Origin: Hyphomicrobiales bacterium
Lineage (GTDB): Bacteria > Pseudomonadota > Alphaproteobacteria > Rhizobiales > Beijerinckiaceae
Assembly: GCA_930633495.1 (NCBI GenBank)
Contig: CAKNFJ010000001.1
Location: 1,364,001-1,428,000 of the forward strand
Direction: 5' to 3'
Length of the DNA stretch: 64,000 nt
Below the pieces are notes generated by a model. That model saw only the letters and a list, made by a program, of their open reading frames with translations, made no database searches and was not told the origin of the DNA. The stretch's first letter is position 1. Every line of letters begins with the position of its first letter. The position numbers and the translations under genes were made by a program. Shown one piece after another: positions 45,687 through 54,561 of this stretch.

Positions 45687-45706
45687 CGGGCCCCTTTCCG
45701 GGCCCG
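45687..45706 (+). terminator. Terminator downstream of efp
   Basis: Stem CGGGCCC / GGGCCCG with a six-base loop, followed by TTGTCGTTTT; 50 bp past the efp stop and before the next ATG. Confidence 0.7.
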
Positions 45707-45728
45707 TTGTCGTTTTCGAGGATATCCC

Positions 45729-46247
45729 ATGCCGCTCACAGTCCAGGCCGCCGCCCTTTCCGGCTTCGTGCAGACGCTTCATGCGCTCGACGCTATTCTC
45801 GACAAGGCCGTGGAACAGGCCGAGACCCGCAAGATCCAGCCGGAAGTGCTGCTGACGGCACGGCTCGCGCCGGACATGCTGGCCTTCACCCGCCAGATCC
45901 AGCTCTGCTGCGACTTCGCCAAGAATGCCGTGGCGCGCCTTTCGGGCGGCGAGAACCCGCGCTTCCCCGACGAGGAGAAGAGCTTCCCGGAGCTGAAGGA
46001 GCGCATCGCCAAGACGCTTGCCTTCGTGGCGGCAGCCGATGGCGCCGCGCTCGATGGCGGACTTTCTCGCGAGGTGACCTTTCCGCGCGGCCCCTCGGCG
46101 ACCGTGACGATGACGGGCGAGGCCTATCTCACCCGCTTCGCCATCCCGAATTTCTATTTCCACGCCACCACGGCCTACGACATCCTGCGCCAGAACGGCT
46201 TCCAGATCGGCAAGCAGGACTTCCTGCTCGGCGTCTTCGACGCCTGA
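45729..46247 (+). CDS. DUF1993 family protein
   Basis: A 172-residue soluble helical protein (QTLHALDAILDKA at the N-terminus, RFAIPNFYFHATTAYDILR near the end) matching DUF1993, a DinB-like four-helix family. No function is assigned. It starts at 45729, just after the efp terminator. The region 46248-46426 downstream shows nothing recognisable. Confidence 0.82.
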   Translation: MPLTVQAAALSGFVQTLHALDAILDKAVEQAETRKIQPEVLLTARLAPDMLAFTRQIQLCCDFAKNAVARLSGGENPRFPDEEKSFPELKERIAKTLAFVAAADGAALDGGLSREVTFPRGPSATVTMTGEAYLTRFAIPNFYFHATTAYDILRQNGFQIGKQDFLLGVFDA

Positions 46248-46426
46248 TTCCGCATCATCGCGCCCCCCTTGAAAAGGCCGCGATGCCATCCCATATCGGG
46301 ATTACGACGATGTCGAGGGCGTTCCGCAGCTCTCCGTCGACGTTAAAGACGGCCATGAGCCGAACGTGTGACGCCGGATGTACGCGCACCGTTCCGCTGC
46401 ATGGCCGTTGGCGTTTCTGGGGTCTC

Positions 46427-46948
46427 CTATGATGCGGGCGCCGCGCGGTTCCAAGGCATGCGCGCCAGAAGCAGCGCCAGCCCGCACCAGCCCGTCGCGC
46501 CAGCAAGAGCCAGCATCGCACCCATGATCCCGGCCACGGCGAAAGCCGCGGTCAGGCCGGCGAACCCGGCAAGCACCAGCAGCGCAACCATCGCGCCGAC
46601 GATCATCTGGACCTGGCGAAAGATCGACAGGCGCGGCCCGGCATCGCCGATGACGGGCAGGCCAGCAGAGCGCCAGGCGACGATCCCGCCGTCGAGGCTG
46701 ACGCTCTCGGCGCCTTTCGCGGCAAGCGCGCAGGCCTGAGCGCTTCGCATGCCGCTCTGGCACTGAAAGATCAGCGCGCGGTCCTGCGGCAGCTCCGCCA
46801 GCATCTCCGGCAAGCTCCCCAGAGGCAGAGAGACCGCGAGCGGGATATGGCTCGCGGCAAACTCGGCTGGCTCGCGAACATCGATCAGGAGGGCTTCGCC
46901 GGCCGCCAGCCGGCGCGCTGCCTCTTGCGGGGAAATGGAACGAGTCAT
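46427..46948 (-). CDS. Membrane-anchored rhodanese (YgaP-like)
   Basis: A 173-residue protein. A rhodanese domain with active-site loop C-Q-S-G-M-R-S (Cys63) is followed by two transmembrane helices of the DUF2892 type (about 105-155), the same plan as E. coli YgaP, whose active Cys is also residue 63. It should carry persulfide sulfur at the membrane. Its ATG overlaps the regulator stop by four bases. The regulator is the first gene, as in ygaV-ygaP. Confidence 0.9.
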   Translation of the reverse strand: MTRSISPQEAARRLAAGEALLIDVREPAEFAASHIPLAVSLPLGSLPEMLAELPQDRALIFQCQSGMRSAQACALAAKGAESVSLDGGIVAWRSAGLPVIGDAGPRLSIFRQVQMIVGAMVALLVLAGFAGLTAAFAVAGIMGAMLALAGATGWCGLALLLARMPWNRAAPAS

Positions 46949-47277
46949 GCTGGCTGCCTTCCGCAGAAGTGGACGTAAAGCACTGCCATCAGCTCCATCA
47001 CGGCCGGGTGGGCGATGAAATAGTGCAAGGTTCGATGGTCCCGGCGGAAGTCGACGATGCCTTCCGCCTTCAGCTTTGCGAGATGCTGCGACATCGAGGT
47101 CGGTGCGATTCCGGTCTGAGCGATCAGCTCCCCGACGCTGCGCTCGCCCTTCGACAAGACACAAAGCACCAGCAGCCGGTGCGGGCTGGCGAGGCCCTTG
47201 ATGAATTCCGCGACGCTCTCGGCCTTTTCCGCCATGGCCTCGGCCATCGGCCGCTCTTGTTCGATCTCATAATTCAT
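46945..47277 (-). CDS. ArsR-family sulfur-sensing repressor (YgaV/BigR/SqrR-like)
   Basis: A 110-residue winged-helix repressor (IAPTSMSQHLAKLKAEGIV recognition helix). Cys39 (VLCVL) and Cys105 (HFCGR) are 66 residues apart, the same spacing as the sensing pairs in BigR and SqrR, which form a tetrasulfide link when exposed to persulfides. The metal-binding motif ELCVCDL of ArsR is absent. It probably represses its own gene, the rhodanese and the divergent AhpD-like gene through the palindrome at 47279-47298. Confidence 0.9.
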   Translation of the reverse strand: MNYEIEQERPMAEAMAEKAESVAEFIKGLASPHRLLVLCVLSKGERSVGELIAQTGIAPTSMSQHLAKLKAEGIVDFRRDHRTLHYFIAHPAVMELMAVLYVHFCGRQPA

Positions 47278-47278
47278 G

Positions 47279-47298
47279 TTTTTATGATATTATAAAAA
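47279..47298. promoter_or_regulatory. AT-rich palindromic operator
   Basis: Near-perfect 20-bp palindrome (TTTTTAT...ATAAAAA, one mismatched pair) two bases upstream of the ArsR-type gene and 29 bases before the divergent AhpD-like gene. AT-rich palindromes are typical ArsR-family operators. Striking in a GC-rich genome. Confidence 0.7.
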
Positions 47299-47326
47299 TG
47301 TGAATCGTCAACCCATGAAGGTCACC

Positions 47327-47677
47327 ATGAGCAAGGACTACCGCGCCCTCACCCAGGACATCTCGGCCTATATGCGCGAGTTGCGAACCCTGCAGCCGGA
47401 CGCCATGAAAGGCTTCAGCGCCTTGGCGCAAGCAGCCGGTGCCGACGGCGCGCTCGACAAGAAGAGTAAGGAATTCATCGCCCTGGCGATCGGCATCACG
47501 CAGCGCTGCGACGGGTGCATCGGCGTTCATGCCAAGGCGCTGGCCGGGCTCGGCGCCTCCCGCGAAGAAATCGCGGAGGTCGCAGCCATGTCGGTCTATA
47601 TGGGCGGCGGCCCGGCTCTGATGTACGCCGCAGATGCACTGCGCGCCTTCGATCAGTTCGCCGCCCCGGCCGGCTGA
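47327..47677 (+). CDS. AhpD-like carboxymuconolactone decarboxylase-family protein
   Basis: A 116-residue all-helical protein with C-x-x-C-x-x-x-H (CDGCIGVHAKAL), the redox site of AhpD-type peroxidase partners. It may reduce peroxides or persulfides. The start at 47327 follows AAGG; the open frame reaches back to 47300. It is divergent from the sulfur-sensing repressor and shares its operator region. It ends 9 bp from the convergent metallo-hydrolase stop. Confidence 0.87.
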   Translation: MSKDYRALTQDISAYMRELRTLQPDAMKGFSALAQAAGADGALDKKSKEFIALAIGITQRCDGCIGVHAKALAGLGASREEIAEVAAMSVYMGGGPALMYAADALRAFDQFAAPAG

Positions 47678-47685
47678 GGCCGGGC

Positions 47686-48342
47686 TTAATCCTGCAGGAA
47701 CGGATTGTTCTTCCGCTCCTCGCCCAGCGTGCTGGCAGGGCCATGGCCCGGCAGGAACTGGACGTCATCGCCGAGCGGCAGGAGCTTCGCCTTGATCCCC
47801 GAGATCAGTGCCTCGTGGTCGCCATAGGGGAAGTCGGTGCGACCGATGGAGCCGGCGAAGACGGTGTCGCCCGCCAGCAGGAAGCGCAGCTCCTTCTGGA
47901 AGAAGGTGACGTGGCCGGGCGAATGTCCCGGCACATGCGCGACATCGAAAGTCAGGTCGCCGAGCGAGACCGTATCGCCATCCTTCAGCCAGCGGGTCGG
48001 CACGACGGCCTTCATGCCGGGAATATCGAAGCGCAGCCCCTGCTCCGGCAAGCCGTCGAGCAGCGGCTTGTCGCCCTCATGCGGACCGATGATCGGGATC
48101 GACAGCGCCTGCGACAGCTCGGTGGCGCCGCCGGCATGGTCGAGGTGGCCATGGGTCAGCCAGATCGCGACCGGGGTGACGCCGAGTTCCTTGATGGCGG
48201 CCTGCAGTCGCGGCACGTCGCCACCGGGATCGATGATCGCGGCCTCGTTGCTCTTGGGCTCCCAGACGATCGAGCAGTTCTGCTGGAACGGCGTCACCGG
48301 CACGACGGCGATCTGGAGTGGCGGCTGCGGCTGGTCGGTCAT
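47686..48342 (-). CDS. MBL-fold metallo-hydrolase (glyoxalase II-like)
   Basis: A 218-residue metallo-beta-lactamase-fold hydrolase with THGHLDHAGG (H-x-H-x-D-H) and HVPGHSPGHVTF. It is close to the YcbL/GloB group that hydrolyses thioesters such as lactoylglutathione. No rhodanese or C-terminal GloB extension is present, so it is the short type. Near the sulfur module, but not in its unit. Confidence 0.9.
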   Translation of the reverse strand: MTDQPQPPLQIAVVPVTPFQQNCSIVWEPKSNEAAIIDPGGDVPRLQAAIKELGVTPVAIWLTHGHLDHAGGATELSQALSIPIIGPHEGDKPLLDGLPEQGLRFDIPGMKAVVPTRWLKDGDTVSLGDLTFDVAHVPGHSPGHVTFFQKELRFLLAGDTVFAGSIGRTDFPYGDHEALISGIKAKLLPLGDDVQFLPGHGPASTLGEERKNNPFLQD

Positions 48343-48372
48343 GGAACGCCCTTCGAATGTCTGGGAAGGCTA

Positions 48373-48696
48373 TTACCGCCCGCCGCAGCGATTGGCGATG
48401 AGCGCGCGGTAGTTCGTCAGCTCCGAATCCATCTCGGCGACGTTGCGCGCTCGCTCCGCCCCGCTCTGGCAAGCCGCGAAGACCGAGCGCGCCTTCTGGA
48501 GATAGGCGACATGCTCGCGCCAGGTCCGGCACTGGGTCGCCTGATCGGCGCTGGCCACGCCTGCAAGCCGGGTCTGCTGCAGGCGGAAACCGGCCTCGTT
48601 CTGGAACAGGTCCCGCGAGCAGGTCGCCGGGCGCGGCTGCTGGGCGAGCACGGGGCCGGCCAGCAGAAGCGCGGCAGCGGTCAGGGCAAGCCTCAT
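48373..48696 (-). CDS. Small exported Cys-rich protein
   Basis: A 107-residue protein with a signal peptide ([17 protein letters not shown]) and a mature part of about 90 residues with four Cys (TCSRD, QCRTW, ACQSG, RCGGR), probably two disulfides. Its ATG overlaps the fumarase stop by four bases, so it is translated with the fumarase gene. No family recognised. Confidence 0.7.
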   Translation of the reverse strand: MRLALTAAALLLAGPVLAQQPRPATCSRDLFQNEAGFRLQQTRLAGVASADQATQCRTWREHVAYLQKARSVFAACQSGAERARNVAEMDSELTNYRALIANRCGGR

Positions 48697-50309
48697 CCGA
48701 GGTTCAGTTCCTTGAAGAAGTCGTTGCCCTTGTCGTCGATGACGATGAAGGCCGGGAAATCCTCGACCTCGATCTTCCAGACGGCTTCCATGCCGAGCTC
48801 GGGATATTCGAGAACCTCGACCTTGCGGATGCAGTCCTGCGCGAGGCGGGCGGCCGGGCCGCCGATCGAGCCGAGATAGAAGCCGCCATGCTTGTTGCAG
48901 GCCTCGCGCACCGCCGCCGAGCGGTTGCCCTTGGCGAGCATGACCATCGAGCCGCCGAAGGACTGGAACTGGTCGACGAAGGAATCCATGCGACCGGCCG
49001 TGGTCGGGCCGAAGGAGCCGGAGGCGAAGCCCGTCGGGGTCTTGGCCGGGCCGGCGTAATAGACCGGGTGGTTCTTGAAATAGTCGGGCATGCCCTCGCC
49101 ACGCTCAAGCCGCTCGCGGATCTTGGCATGGGCGAGATCGCGCGCGACGACGATGGTGCCGGTCAGCGACAGTCGCGTCTTGACCGGATGCTTCGACAGC
49201 GTCGCGAGGATCTCGCTCATCGGCTGGTTGAGGTCGATCTTGACGACATCGCCGCCGAGCTTCGCCTCGTCGACATCCGGCAGGTATTTCGACGGGTCGG
49301 TCTCCAGCGCCTCGAGGAAGATGCCGTCCTTGGTGATCTTGCCCTTGGCCTGGCGGTCGGCCGAGCAGGAGACGCCGAGCCCGATCGGCAGCGAAGCGCC
49401 GTGGCGCGGCAGGCGGATGACGCGGACGTCATGGCAGAAATACTTGCCGCCGAACTGCGCGCCGACGCCGAGCGCCTGCGTCATCTTGTGGACCTCTTCC
49501 TCCATCTCGATATCGCGGAAGGCATGGCCGGAGGGCGATCCCTTGGTCGGCAGCGCGTCGAGATATTTGGTCGAGGCGAGCTTGACCGTCTTGAGGTTCT
49601 GCTCGGCCGAGGTGCCGCCGATGACGATGGCAAGATGGTAGGGCGGGCAGGCAGCGGTGCCCAGCGTCAGGATCTTCTCCTTCAGGAACGCCATCATGCG
49701 GTCCTTGGTCAGGAGCGAAGGCGTCGCCTGATACAGGAAGGTCTTGTTGGCCGAGCCGCCGCCCTTGCAGACGAAGAGGAACTTGTAGGCGTCCTCACCC
49801 TCGGCGTAGATGTCAATCTGGGCCGGCAGGTTGGTCGCGGTGTTCTTCTCCTCGAACATCGAGAGCGGCGCGAGCTGCGAATAGCGCAGATTGCGCTTGA
49901 AATAGGCGTCCGCTACCCCCTCGCCGAGCGCAGCCTCGTCCTCGCCATCGGTCCAGACCTTGCGGCCCTTCTTGCCCATGATGATGGCGGTGCCGGTGTC
50001 CTGGCACATCGGCAGCACGCCGCCGGCGGCAATGTTGGCGTTCTTCAGCAGGTCGTAGGCGACGAACTTGTCGTTCGAGGTCGCCTCGGGGTCGTCCAGG
50101 ATCTTGCCGAGCTGGGCGAGATGGCCGGGGCGCAGCAGGTGGTTGATGTCGATGAAGGCCTGTTCGGAGAGCTGGCGGATCGCCTCGCGCGAGACGCTCA
50201 GCACCTCGCGATCGCCGATCTTCTCGACGCTGACGCCTTCGCTGCCGAGCTTGCGATAGGGCGTCGTATCCTCGCCGAGGGGAAAAAGATCGACATGCGT
50301 ATAGGCCAT
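48693..50309 (-). CDS. Class I fumarate hydratase (4Fe-4S)
   Basis: A 538-residue FumA/FumB-type enzyme, fumarate to malate in the TCA cycle. Cluster cysteines are visible in [17 protein letters not shown] and GVSCSADRQ, and the C-terminal swivel domain has [14 protein letters not shown]. The start at 50309 (MAYTHVDLF) has GGAG upstream; the open frame extends to 50348. It is oxygen-labile compared with class II FumC, which is not in this window. Confidence 0.95.
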   Translation of the reverse strand: MAYTHVDLFPLGEDTTPYRKLGSEGVSVEKIGDREVLSVSREAIRQLSEQAFIDINHLLRPGHLAQLGKILDDPEATSNDKFVAYDLLKNANIAAGGVLPMCQDTGTAIIMGKKGRKVWTDGEDEAALGEGVADAYFKRNLRYSQLAPLSMFEEKNTATNLPAQIDIYAEGEDAYKFLFVCKGGGSANKTFLYQATPSLLTKDRMMAFLKEKILTLGTAACPPYHLAIVIGGTSAEQNLKTVKLASTKYLDALPTKGSPSGHAFRDIEMEEEVHKMTQALGVGAQFGGKYFCHDVRVIRLPRHGASLPIGLGVSCSADRQAKGKITKDGIFLEALETDPSKYLPDVDEAKLGGDVVKIDLNQPMSEILATLSKHPVKTRLSLTGTIVVARDLAHAKIRERLERGEGMPDYFKNHPVYYAGPAKTPTGFASGSFGPTTAGRMDSFVDQFQSFGGSMVMLAKGNRSAAVREACNKHGGFYLGSIGGPAARLAQDCIRKVEVLEYPELGMEAVWKIEVEDFPAFIVIDDKGNDFFKELNLG

Positions 50310-50712
50310 GGTCAGCGGCTCCAAGACGATGAAGCGCCGCGCGCTCATTCCGGGACAGATTGTTCCATCGACAGACAGGCTGTGGATCAGAACGGTCTCC
50401 AGCCGGACGCGCAGCGCCGTATGGCCGGCGTCATAGCCCGTCGGCCGGCATCGTCCAAGCAGTCTTTAATAAGTCCAGGCCGAGCAATGATCCCTAGCTG
50501 TGAAGACGCTGCCGGACCGTTCTTGGCTGGCACCACTCTTGTCATTCCGGGGCGCGCCGCAGGCGCGAACCCGGAAACCACGACTGGGTGAGACATCGGG
50601 TGTTCGGTTGCCAGCGGTTCACCCGGTCGTGGGTTCCGGGTTCTTCGCTACGCGAAGCCCCGGAATAACAGCGGCGTGACCGACGCCACCGCAGTCAAAT
50701 GTGAACGACGGC
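50310..50712. other. Gene-free region with a mosaic hairpin
   Basis: About 400 bases between fumarase and ptsN with no supported gene. It contains the long inverted repeat at 50539-50670; the part near 50320-50400 should hold the fumarase promoter. No other structure was seen. Confidence 0.5.
50539..50670. repeat. Long intergenic inverted repeat (GTCATTCCGGGG type)
   Basis: Outer arms TTGTCATTCCGGGG and CCCCGGAATAACA, and inner arms including GAACCCGGAAACCACGACTGGGTGA against a near-complement ending GGGTTCCGGGTTC. About 130 bp in all, able to form a long stem. It resembles the GTCAT...ATGAC style of repeat seen at 61145-61251. Confidence 0.65.
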
Positions 50713-51174
50713 TCAAGCCGCCTGGGCGGCCGACTGAGCGAGGACGGCGTAGATCGCGGCGGGGTCGCGAATCTTGCGGACCTGCTCCAGCACCGACTGG
50801 TTGCGCAGCACGCGCGCGACGCGGGCGAGCGCCTTGAGATGATCGGCGCCAGCGCCTTCCGGCGCGATCAGAACGAAGATGATATCGACCGGCGCCCCGT
50901 CCAGGGCATCGAATTCGATCGGCCTCTCGGCCCGCGCGAACAGGCCGACGAGACGTTCGATGCCCGGCATGCGGCCATGCGGGATCGCGATGCCGTCGCC
51001 GATGCCGGTCGAGCCGAGGCGCTCGCGCTGCAGCAGCGCCTCGAAGATCTCACGATCGGGAAGGCCCGTCAGGGCGGCGGCATGCTGGGCAAGCTCCTGC
51101 AGAGCCTGCTTCTTGCCGTTGGCCCGCAGCGGCGAAATCACCGCAGCTGGGCTCAGGAGATCGGTCAGCGTCAT
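50713..51174 (-). CDS. ptsN: Nitrogen-PTS EIIA protein PtsN
   Basis: A 153-residue phosphocarrier of the nitrogen PTS. The phosphorylated His is in AIPHGRM (His66 with this start). It regulates potassium, phosphate and stress responses through its phosphorylation state. It is the last gene of the block rpoN-hpf-ptsN, the usual alphaproteobacterial order. ATG 51174 is preferred; 51186 is possible. Confidence 0.93.
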   Translation of the reverse strand: MTLTDLLSPAAVISPLRANGKKQALQELAQHAAALTGLPDREIFEALLQRERLGSTGIGDGIAIPHGRMPGIERLVGLFARAERPIEFDALDGAPVDIIFVLIAPEGAGADHLKALARVARVLRNQSVLEQVRKIRDPAAIYAVLAQSAAQAA

Positions 51175-51259
51175 TCGCCCGTCCATGCATGTCCCGTGCC
51201 GGCCGAAACGCCGTCGGCACGGGTCAAGGTTCGACGGCCGGAGCGGTCGCCCGCCGGCC

Positions 51260-51844
51260 TCAGGACAACGATGCCGGCGGGTCGATCCAGCCGATATTGC
51301 CGTCGCGGCGGCGGTATACGATGTTCATCCGGCCATTGCCAGCGTGGCGAAAGACGATGACGGGCACGCCTGTCAGATCGAGCTCCGCCACCGCATCGCT
51401 CACGGTCAGGACATGGAGCGATTTGGTGGTTTCGGCCACGATCACCGGGTTATCCCCGGTCGAAACGCCATCGAACTCCTCGATATCGTCATCCGGCGCC
51501 GCGATCACATAGCTGGGGATTTCGATGGCGGCATCCCGCCCGTTGGCACTGGCACGGTCCTTCAGCCGGCGCTTGTAGCGTCGCAACCGCTTCTCGATGC
51601 GCTCGGCCATCTTGTCGAGACTGGCATAAGCGTCGTGCGCGGTGGCGGAGGCTTCCAGCGTGATCCCTGACGAGAGGTGGATGACCGTGTCGGTACGAAA
51701 CGCCGTACCGTCCTTGTCGACCGTGACATGCCCCTGATAGCCGCCTTCGTAGTATTTGCTGACGGCTGCAGCGACCCTCTCTTCAGCCTGGCCGCGCAGG
51801 GCCTCGCCGACATCGAGATTCTTGCCGGAGATTCGCAAGCTCAT
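51260..51844 (-). CDS. hpf: Long-form ribosome hibernation promoting factor
   Basis: A 194-residue protein. The N-terminal HPF/YfiA domain (MSLRISGKNLDVGEALRG... LDKMAERIEKRLRRYKRRLK) and a C-terminal dimerisation domain (PVIVFRHAGNGRMNIVYRRRDGNIGWI) are both present, so it can pair 70S ribosomes into 100S. The start at 51844 has AGGGGA upstream. It lies between rpoN and ptsN. Confidence 0.94.
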   Translation of the reverse strand: MSLRISGKNLDVGEALRGQAEERVAAAVSKYYEGGYQGHVTVDKDGTAFRTDTVIHLSSGITLEASATAHDAYASLDKMAERIEKRLRRYKRRLKDRASANGRDAAIEIPSYVIAAPDDDIEEFDGVSTGDNPVIVAETTKSLHVLTVSDAVAELDLTGVPVIVFRHAGNGRMNIVYRRRDGNIGWIDPPASLS

Positions 51845-51975
51845 GGACTGCTTCCCCTTGTTTAGCCATGGCCAGTGTTCGGCCATCTCCGAGAGCTAAG
51901 AACTGCGAGTCCGGGATGTCAATGTGACAAGGGGGACACGGCGGCCATGCGCCGGCGTTTTGGAACCGATTTGCT

Positions 51976-53505
51976 TCAGCGACCGCCCGCCGCCATGGCA
52001 ACCTTCTCCCGCCGGCGCTCCATGGACGAGGGAATGCGCAGCGATTCCCGGTATTTCGCGACGGTGCGCCGCGCGATGTCGATGCCGGTCGCCTTGAGCT
52101 TCGTGACGATGGCGTCGTCGGACAGCACGTCGCCCGGGCTTTCCTCGTCGATCATCTGCTTGATGCGGAAGCGAACGGCCTCGGCCGAGTGCGCCTCGCC
52201 ATAGCCTGTCGCCGCGATGGCCGCCGAGAAGAAGTATTTCATCTCGAAGACCCCGCGCGAGCAGGTCAGGTATTTGTTCGAGGTGACGCGCGAGACGGTC
52301 GATTCATGCATGCCGATGGCGTCCGCCACCGTCTTGAGGTTGAGCGGGCGCAGATGCTCGATGCCATGGGCGAAGAAACCGTCCTGCTGGCGCACGATCT
52401 CGCTGGCGACCTTCAGGATGGTCCGGGCCCGCTGCTCCAGCGAACGCGTCAGCCAGTTCGCCGTCTGCAGGCACTCGGCGATGAAGGCCTTCTCCACGTC
52501 GCTGCGGGCCGCCTTCGACACGCGCGCATGATAGGTCTGATTGACCAGCAGCCGCGGCAGCGTGTCGGGATTCAGGTCGATCAGCCAGGAGCCGTCGGGC
52601 GCGGCCCGGATAAAGACATCCGGAACGACCGTCTCCGCCGCCGAGCCGCCATAGGCCCGTCCCGGCTTGGGATCGAGCCGGCGAATCTCGGCGACCATAT
52701 CGGCGATGTCCTCGTCATCGACACCGCAAACGCGCTTCAGCGCCGCGAAATCGCGCCTGGCGACGAGGTGAAGATTGGCGACCAGGGCCTGCATCGCCGG
52801 ATCGAAGCGATTGCGGTCGCGCAGCTGGATCGTAAGGCATTCCGCCACATCGCGCGCCGCTACGCCCGAAGGGTCGAAGCCCTGGACGATCCGCAGCACC
52901 GCCTCGACCCGTTCCGGATCGACGCCGAGACGCCCGGCGATCTCCGCAACCGGCTCGGCGAGGTAGCCGCTGTCATCGACCGCATCGATGAGATGGCTAC
53001 CGATGATGCGTTCGGCCGGGCCGGTGACGGCAAGATCGAGCTGGGCGCTGAGATGGTCATGCAGCGAAAGCTCCGCCGTCAACCCGCTCTCAAACCCCTC
53101 CGGGCCGTCCTCGAAGGAGCCGCCGCGCGAGCCATAAGCGCCGCCGATCACCGGCAGGCTGTCGGCGCCGACGGTATCGCTGCGCGCCGCACTGGGCTGC
53201 TCGCTCTGGAAGACGTTGTCGAGGCCGGTGCCGAGGCGCCCTTCCATCCCCTCCTGGGTGTGGAGGCTCTCGGCGCGGGCGAAGCTCTCGGGATCGGCAG
53301 CCAGCGGGCTGTCCGCCGCCTCGCCGCGCAACGGCGCCTCCGGGCCGTCGTCGCGCTCCAGCAGCGGATTGCGCTCGAGTTCGCCGTCGACGAAATTCTG
53401 CAGTTCCAGATGCGAGAGCTGCAGGAGCTTGATCGCCTGCAGCAGCTGCGGCGTCATCACCAGGGACTGGCCCTGACGCAACTCCATGCGCGGCATCATC
53501 GCCAT
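51976..53505 (-). CDS. rpoN: RNA polymerase sigma-54 factor
   Basis: A 509-residue sigma-54. Region I is Gln/Leu-rich (LRQGQSLVMTPQLLQAIKLLQ) and the RpoN box is ARRTVAKYRE near the C-terminus, with the helix-turn-helix before it (HESTVSRVTSNKYL). It directs transcription of nitrogen and other activator-dependent promoters. It follows lptB by 164 bp on the same strand, a gap large enough for its own promoter. Confidence 0.96.
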   Translation of the reverse strand: MAMMPRMELRQGQSLVMTPQLLQAIKLLQLSHLELQNFVDGELERNPLLERDDGPEAPLRGEAADSPLAADPESFARAESLHTQEGMEGRLGTGLDNVFQSEQPSAARSDTVGADSLPVIGGAYGSRGGSFEDGPEGFESGLTAELSLHDHLSAQLDLAVTGPAERIIGSHLIDAVDDSGYLAEPVAEIAGRLGVDPERVEAVLRIVQGFDPSGVAARDVAECLTIQLRDRNRFDPAMQALVANLHLVARRDFAALKRVCGVDDEDIADMVAEIRRLDPKPGRAYGGSAAETVVPDVFIRAAPDGSWLIDLNPDTLPRLLVNQTYHARVSKAARSDVEKAFIAECLQTANWLTRSLEQRARTILKVASEIVRQQDGFFAHGIEHLRPLNLKTVADAIGMHESTVSRVTSNKYLTCSRGVFEMKYFFSAAIAATGYGEAHSAEAVRFRIKQMIDEESPGDVLSDDAIVTKLKATGIDIARRTVAKYRESLRIPSSMERRREKVAMAAGGR

Positions 53506-53669
53506 GCGCGGAAGGCCCTTCTCGATCGCGCGCCGAACGGCACGGTTTTTGCTTTCGAGTAGAGACCCTAGCGCCAGCTCACGCCCGCGTCAAAGCCCAT
53601 GCCCCGTTTGTGGGCAGGAATTTTGACGCACCGCAATATGATGACGCAAACGCAGGCAGGCAGCCTGCT

Positions 53670-54551
53670 TCAGAGCCGGAAGTCCTCACCGAGATAGACG
53701 CGGCGCACATCCGGGTTGGCGATGATCTCGGCCGGCGAACCTTCCGTGAGCACGCGGCCGGAATGGATGATGTAGGCGCGATCGACCAGGCCGAGCGTCT
53801 CGCGGACGTTGTGGTCGGTGATCAGCACGCCGATGCCGCGATCGGTCAGCTGGCGCACCAGCGCCTGAATGTCGCCCACCGCGATCGGATCGATGCCCGC
53901 GAAGGGCTCGTCGAGCAGAATGAAGGACGGCTTGCCGGCGAGCGCGCGGGCGATCTCGCAGCGGCGGCGCTCGCCGCCCGAGAGCGCGATGGACGGTGCC
54001 TTGCGCAGGCGCGCGATCGTGAATTCCTCGAGCAGCTGGTCGAGCTGGCGTTCGCGCGCCTTGCGGTCGGGCTCCACCACCTCCAGCACGGCCCGGATAT
54101 TGTCTTCCACCGAGAGCCCACGGAAGATCGAGGCCTCCTGCGGCAGATAGCCGATGCCGAGGCGCGCGCGCTGATACATTGGCAGCGCGGTGATGTCGTT
54201 GCCTTCGAGCGAGATGACGCCGAAATCGGCTCCGACCAGCCCGGTGATCATGTAGAAGATCGTGGTCTTGCCGGCGCCGTTCGGCCCGAGCAGGCCGACG
54301 GCCTCGCCCTGGCGCAGATAGAGGCTGGCGTCGGACACCACGGTGCGCCCGCCATAGCTCTTGCGCAGATTGCTGACGGCAAGGATGCCGGGGCCGCCGA
54401 TCGACGCGGCGGATGCGCCGAACGCCCCCTCCTCCCGCGCACGGCTTCCGCCGCCGAACAGCCCGCGCAGGCGCCCGAAGGCGCCGCCGGATTCGGAAGC
54501 ATCGGCACGCACGGGCATGGCGGCGGGGCGGGGCGCTTCGGAGACGGTCAC
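53670..54551 (-). CDS. lptB: LPS transport ATPase LptB
   Basis: A 293-residue ABC ATPase that powers LPS extraction with LptFG and LptC. Walker A is GPNGAGKTT, the signature is LSGGERRR and Walker B is FILLDEPFAG. An N-terminal extension of about 45 residues, rich in Gly, Arg and Ala, precedes the usual start (GILAVSNLRKSY). The GTG at 54551, 10 bp after lptA, is chosen; an ATG at 54518 is an alternative. Confidence 0.95.
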   Translation of the reverse strand: MTVSEAPRPAAMPVRADASESGGAFGRLRGLFGGGSRAREEGAFGASAASIGGPGILAVSNLRKSYGGRTVVSDASLYLRQGEAVGLLGPNGAGKTTIFYMITGLVGADFGVISLEGNDITALPMYQRARLGIGYLPQEASIFRGLSVEDNIRAVLEVVEPDRKARERQLDQLLEEFTIARLRKAPSIALSGGERRRCEIARALAGKPSFILLDEPFAGIDPIAVGDIQALVRQLTDRGIGVLITDHNVRETLGLVDRAYIIHSGRVLTEGSPAEIIANPDVRRVYLGEDFRL

Positions 54552-54561
54552 AGCGGCACGA

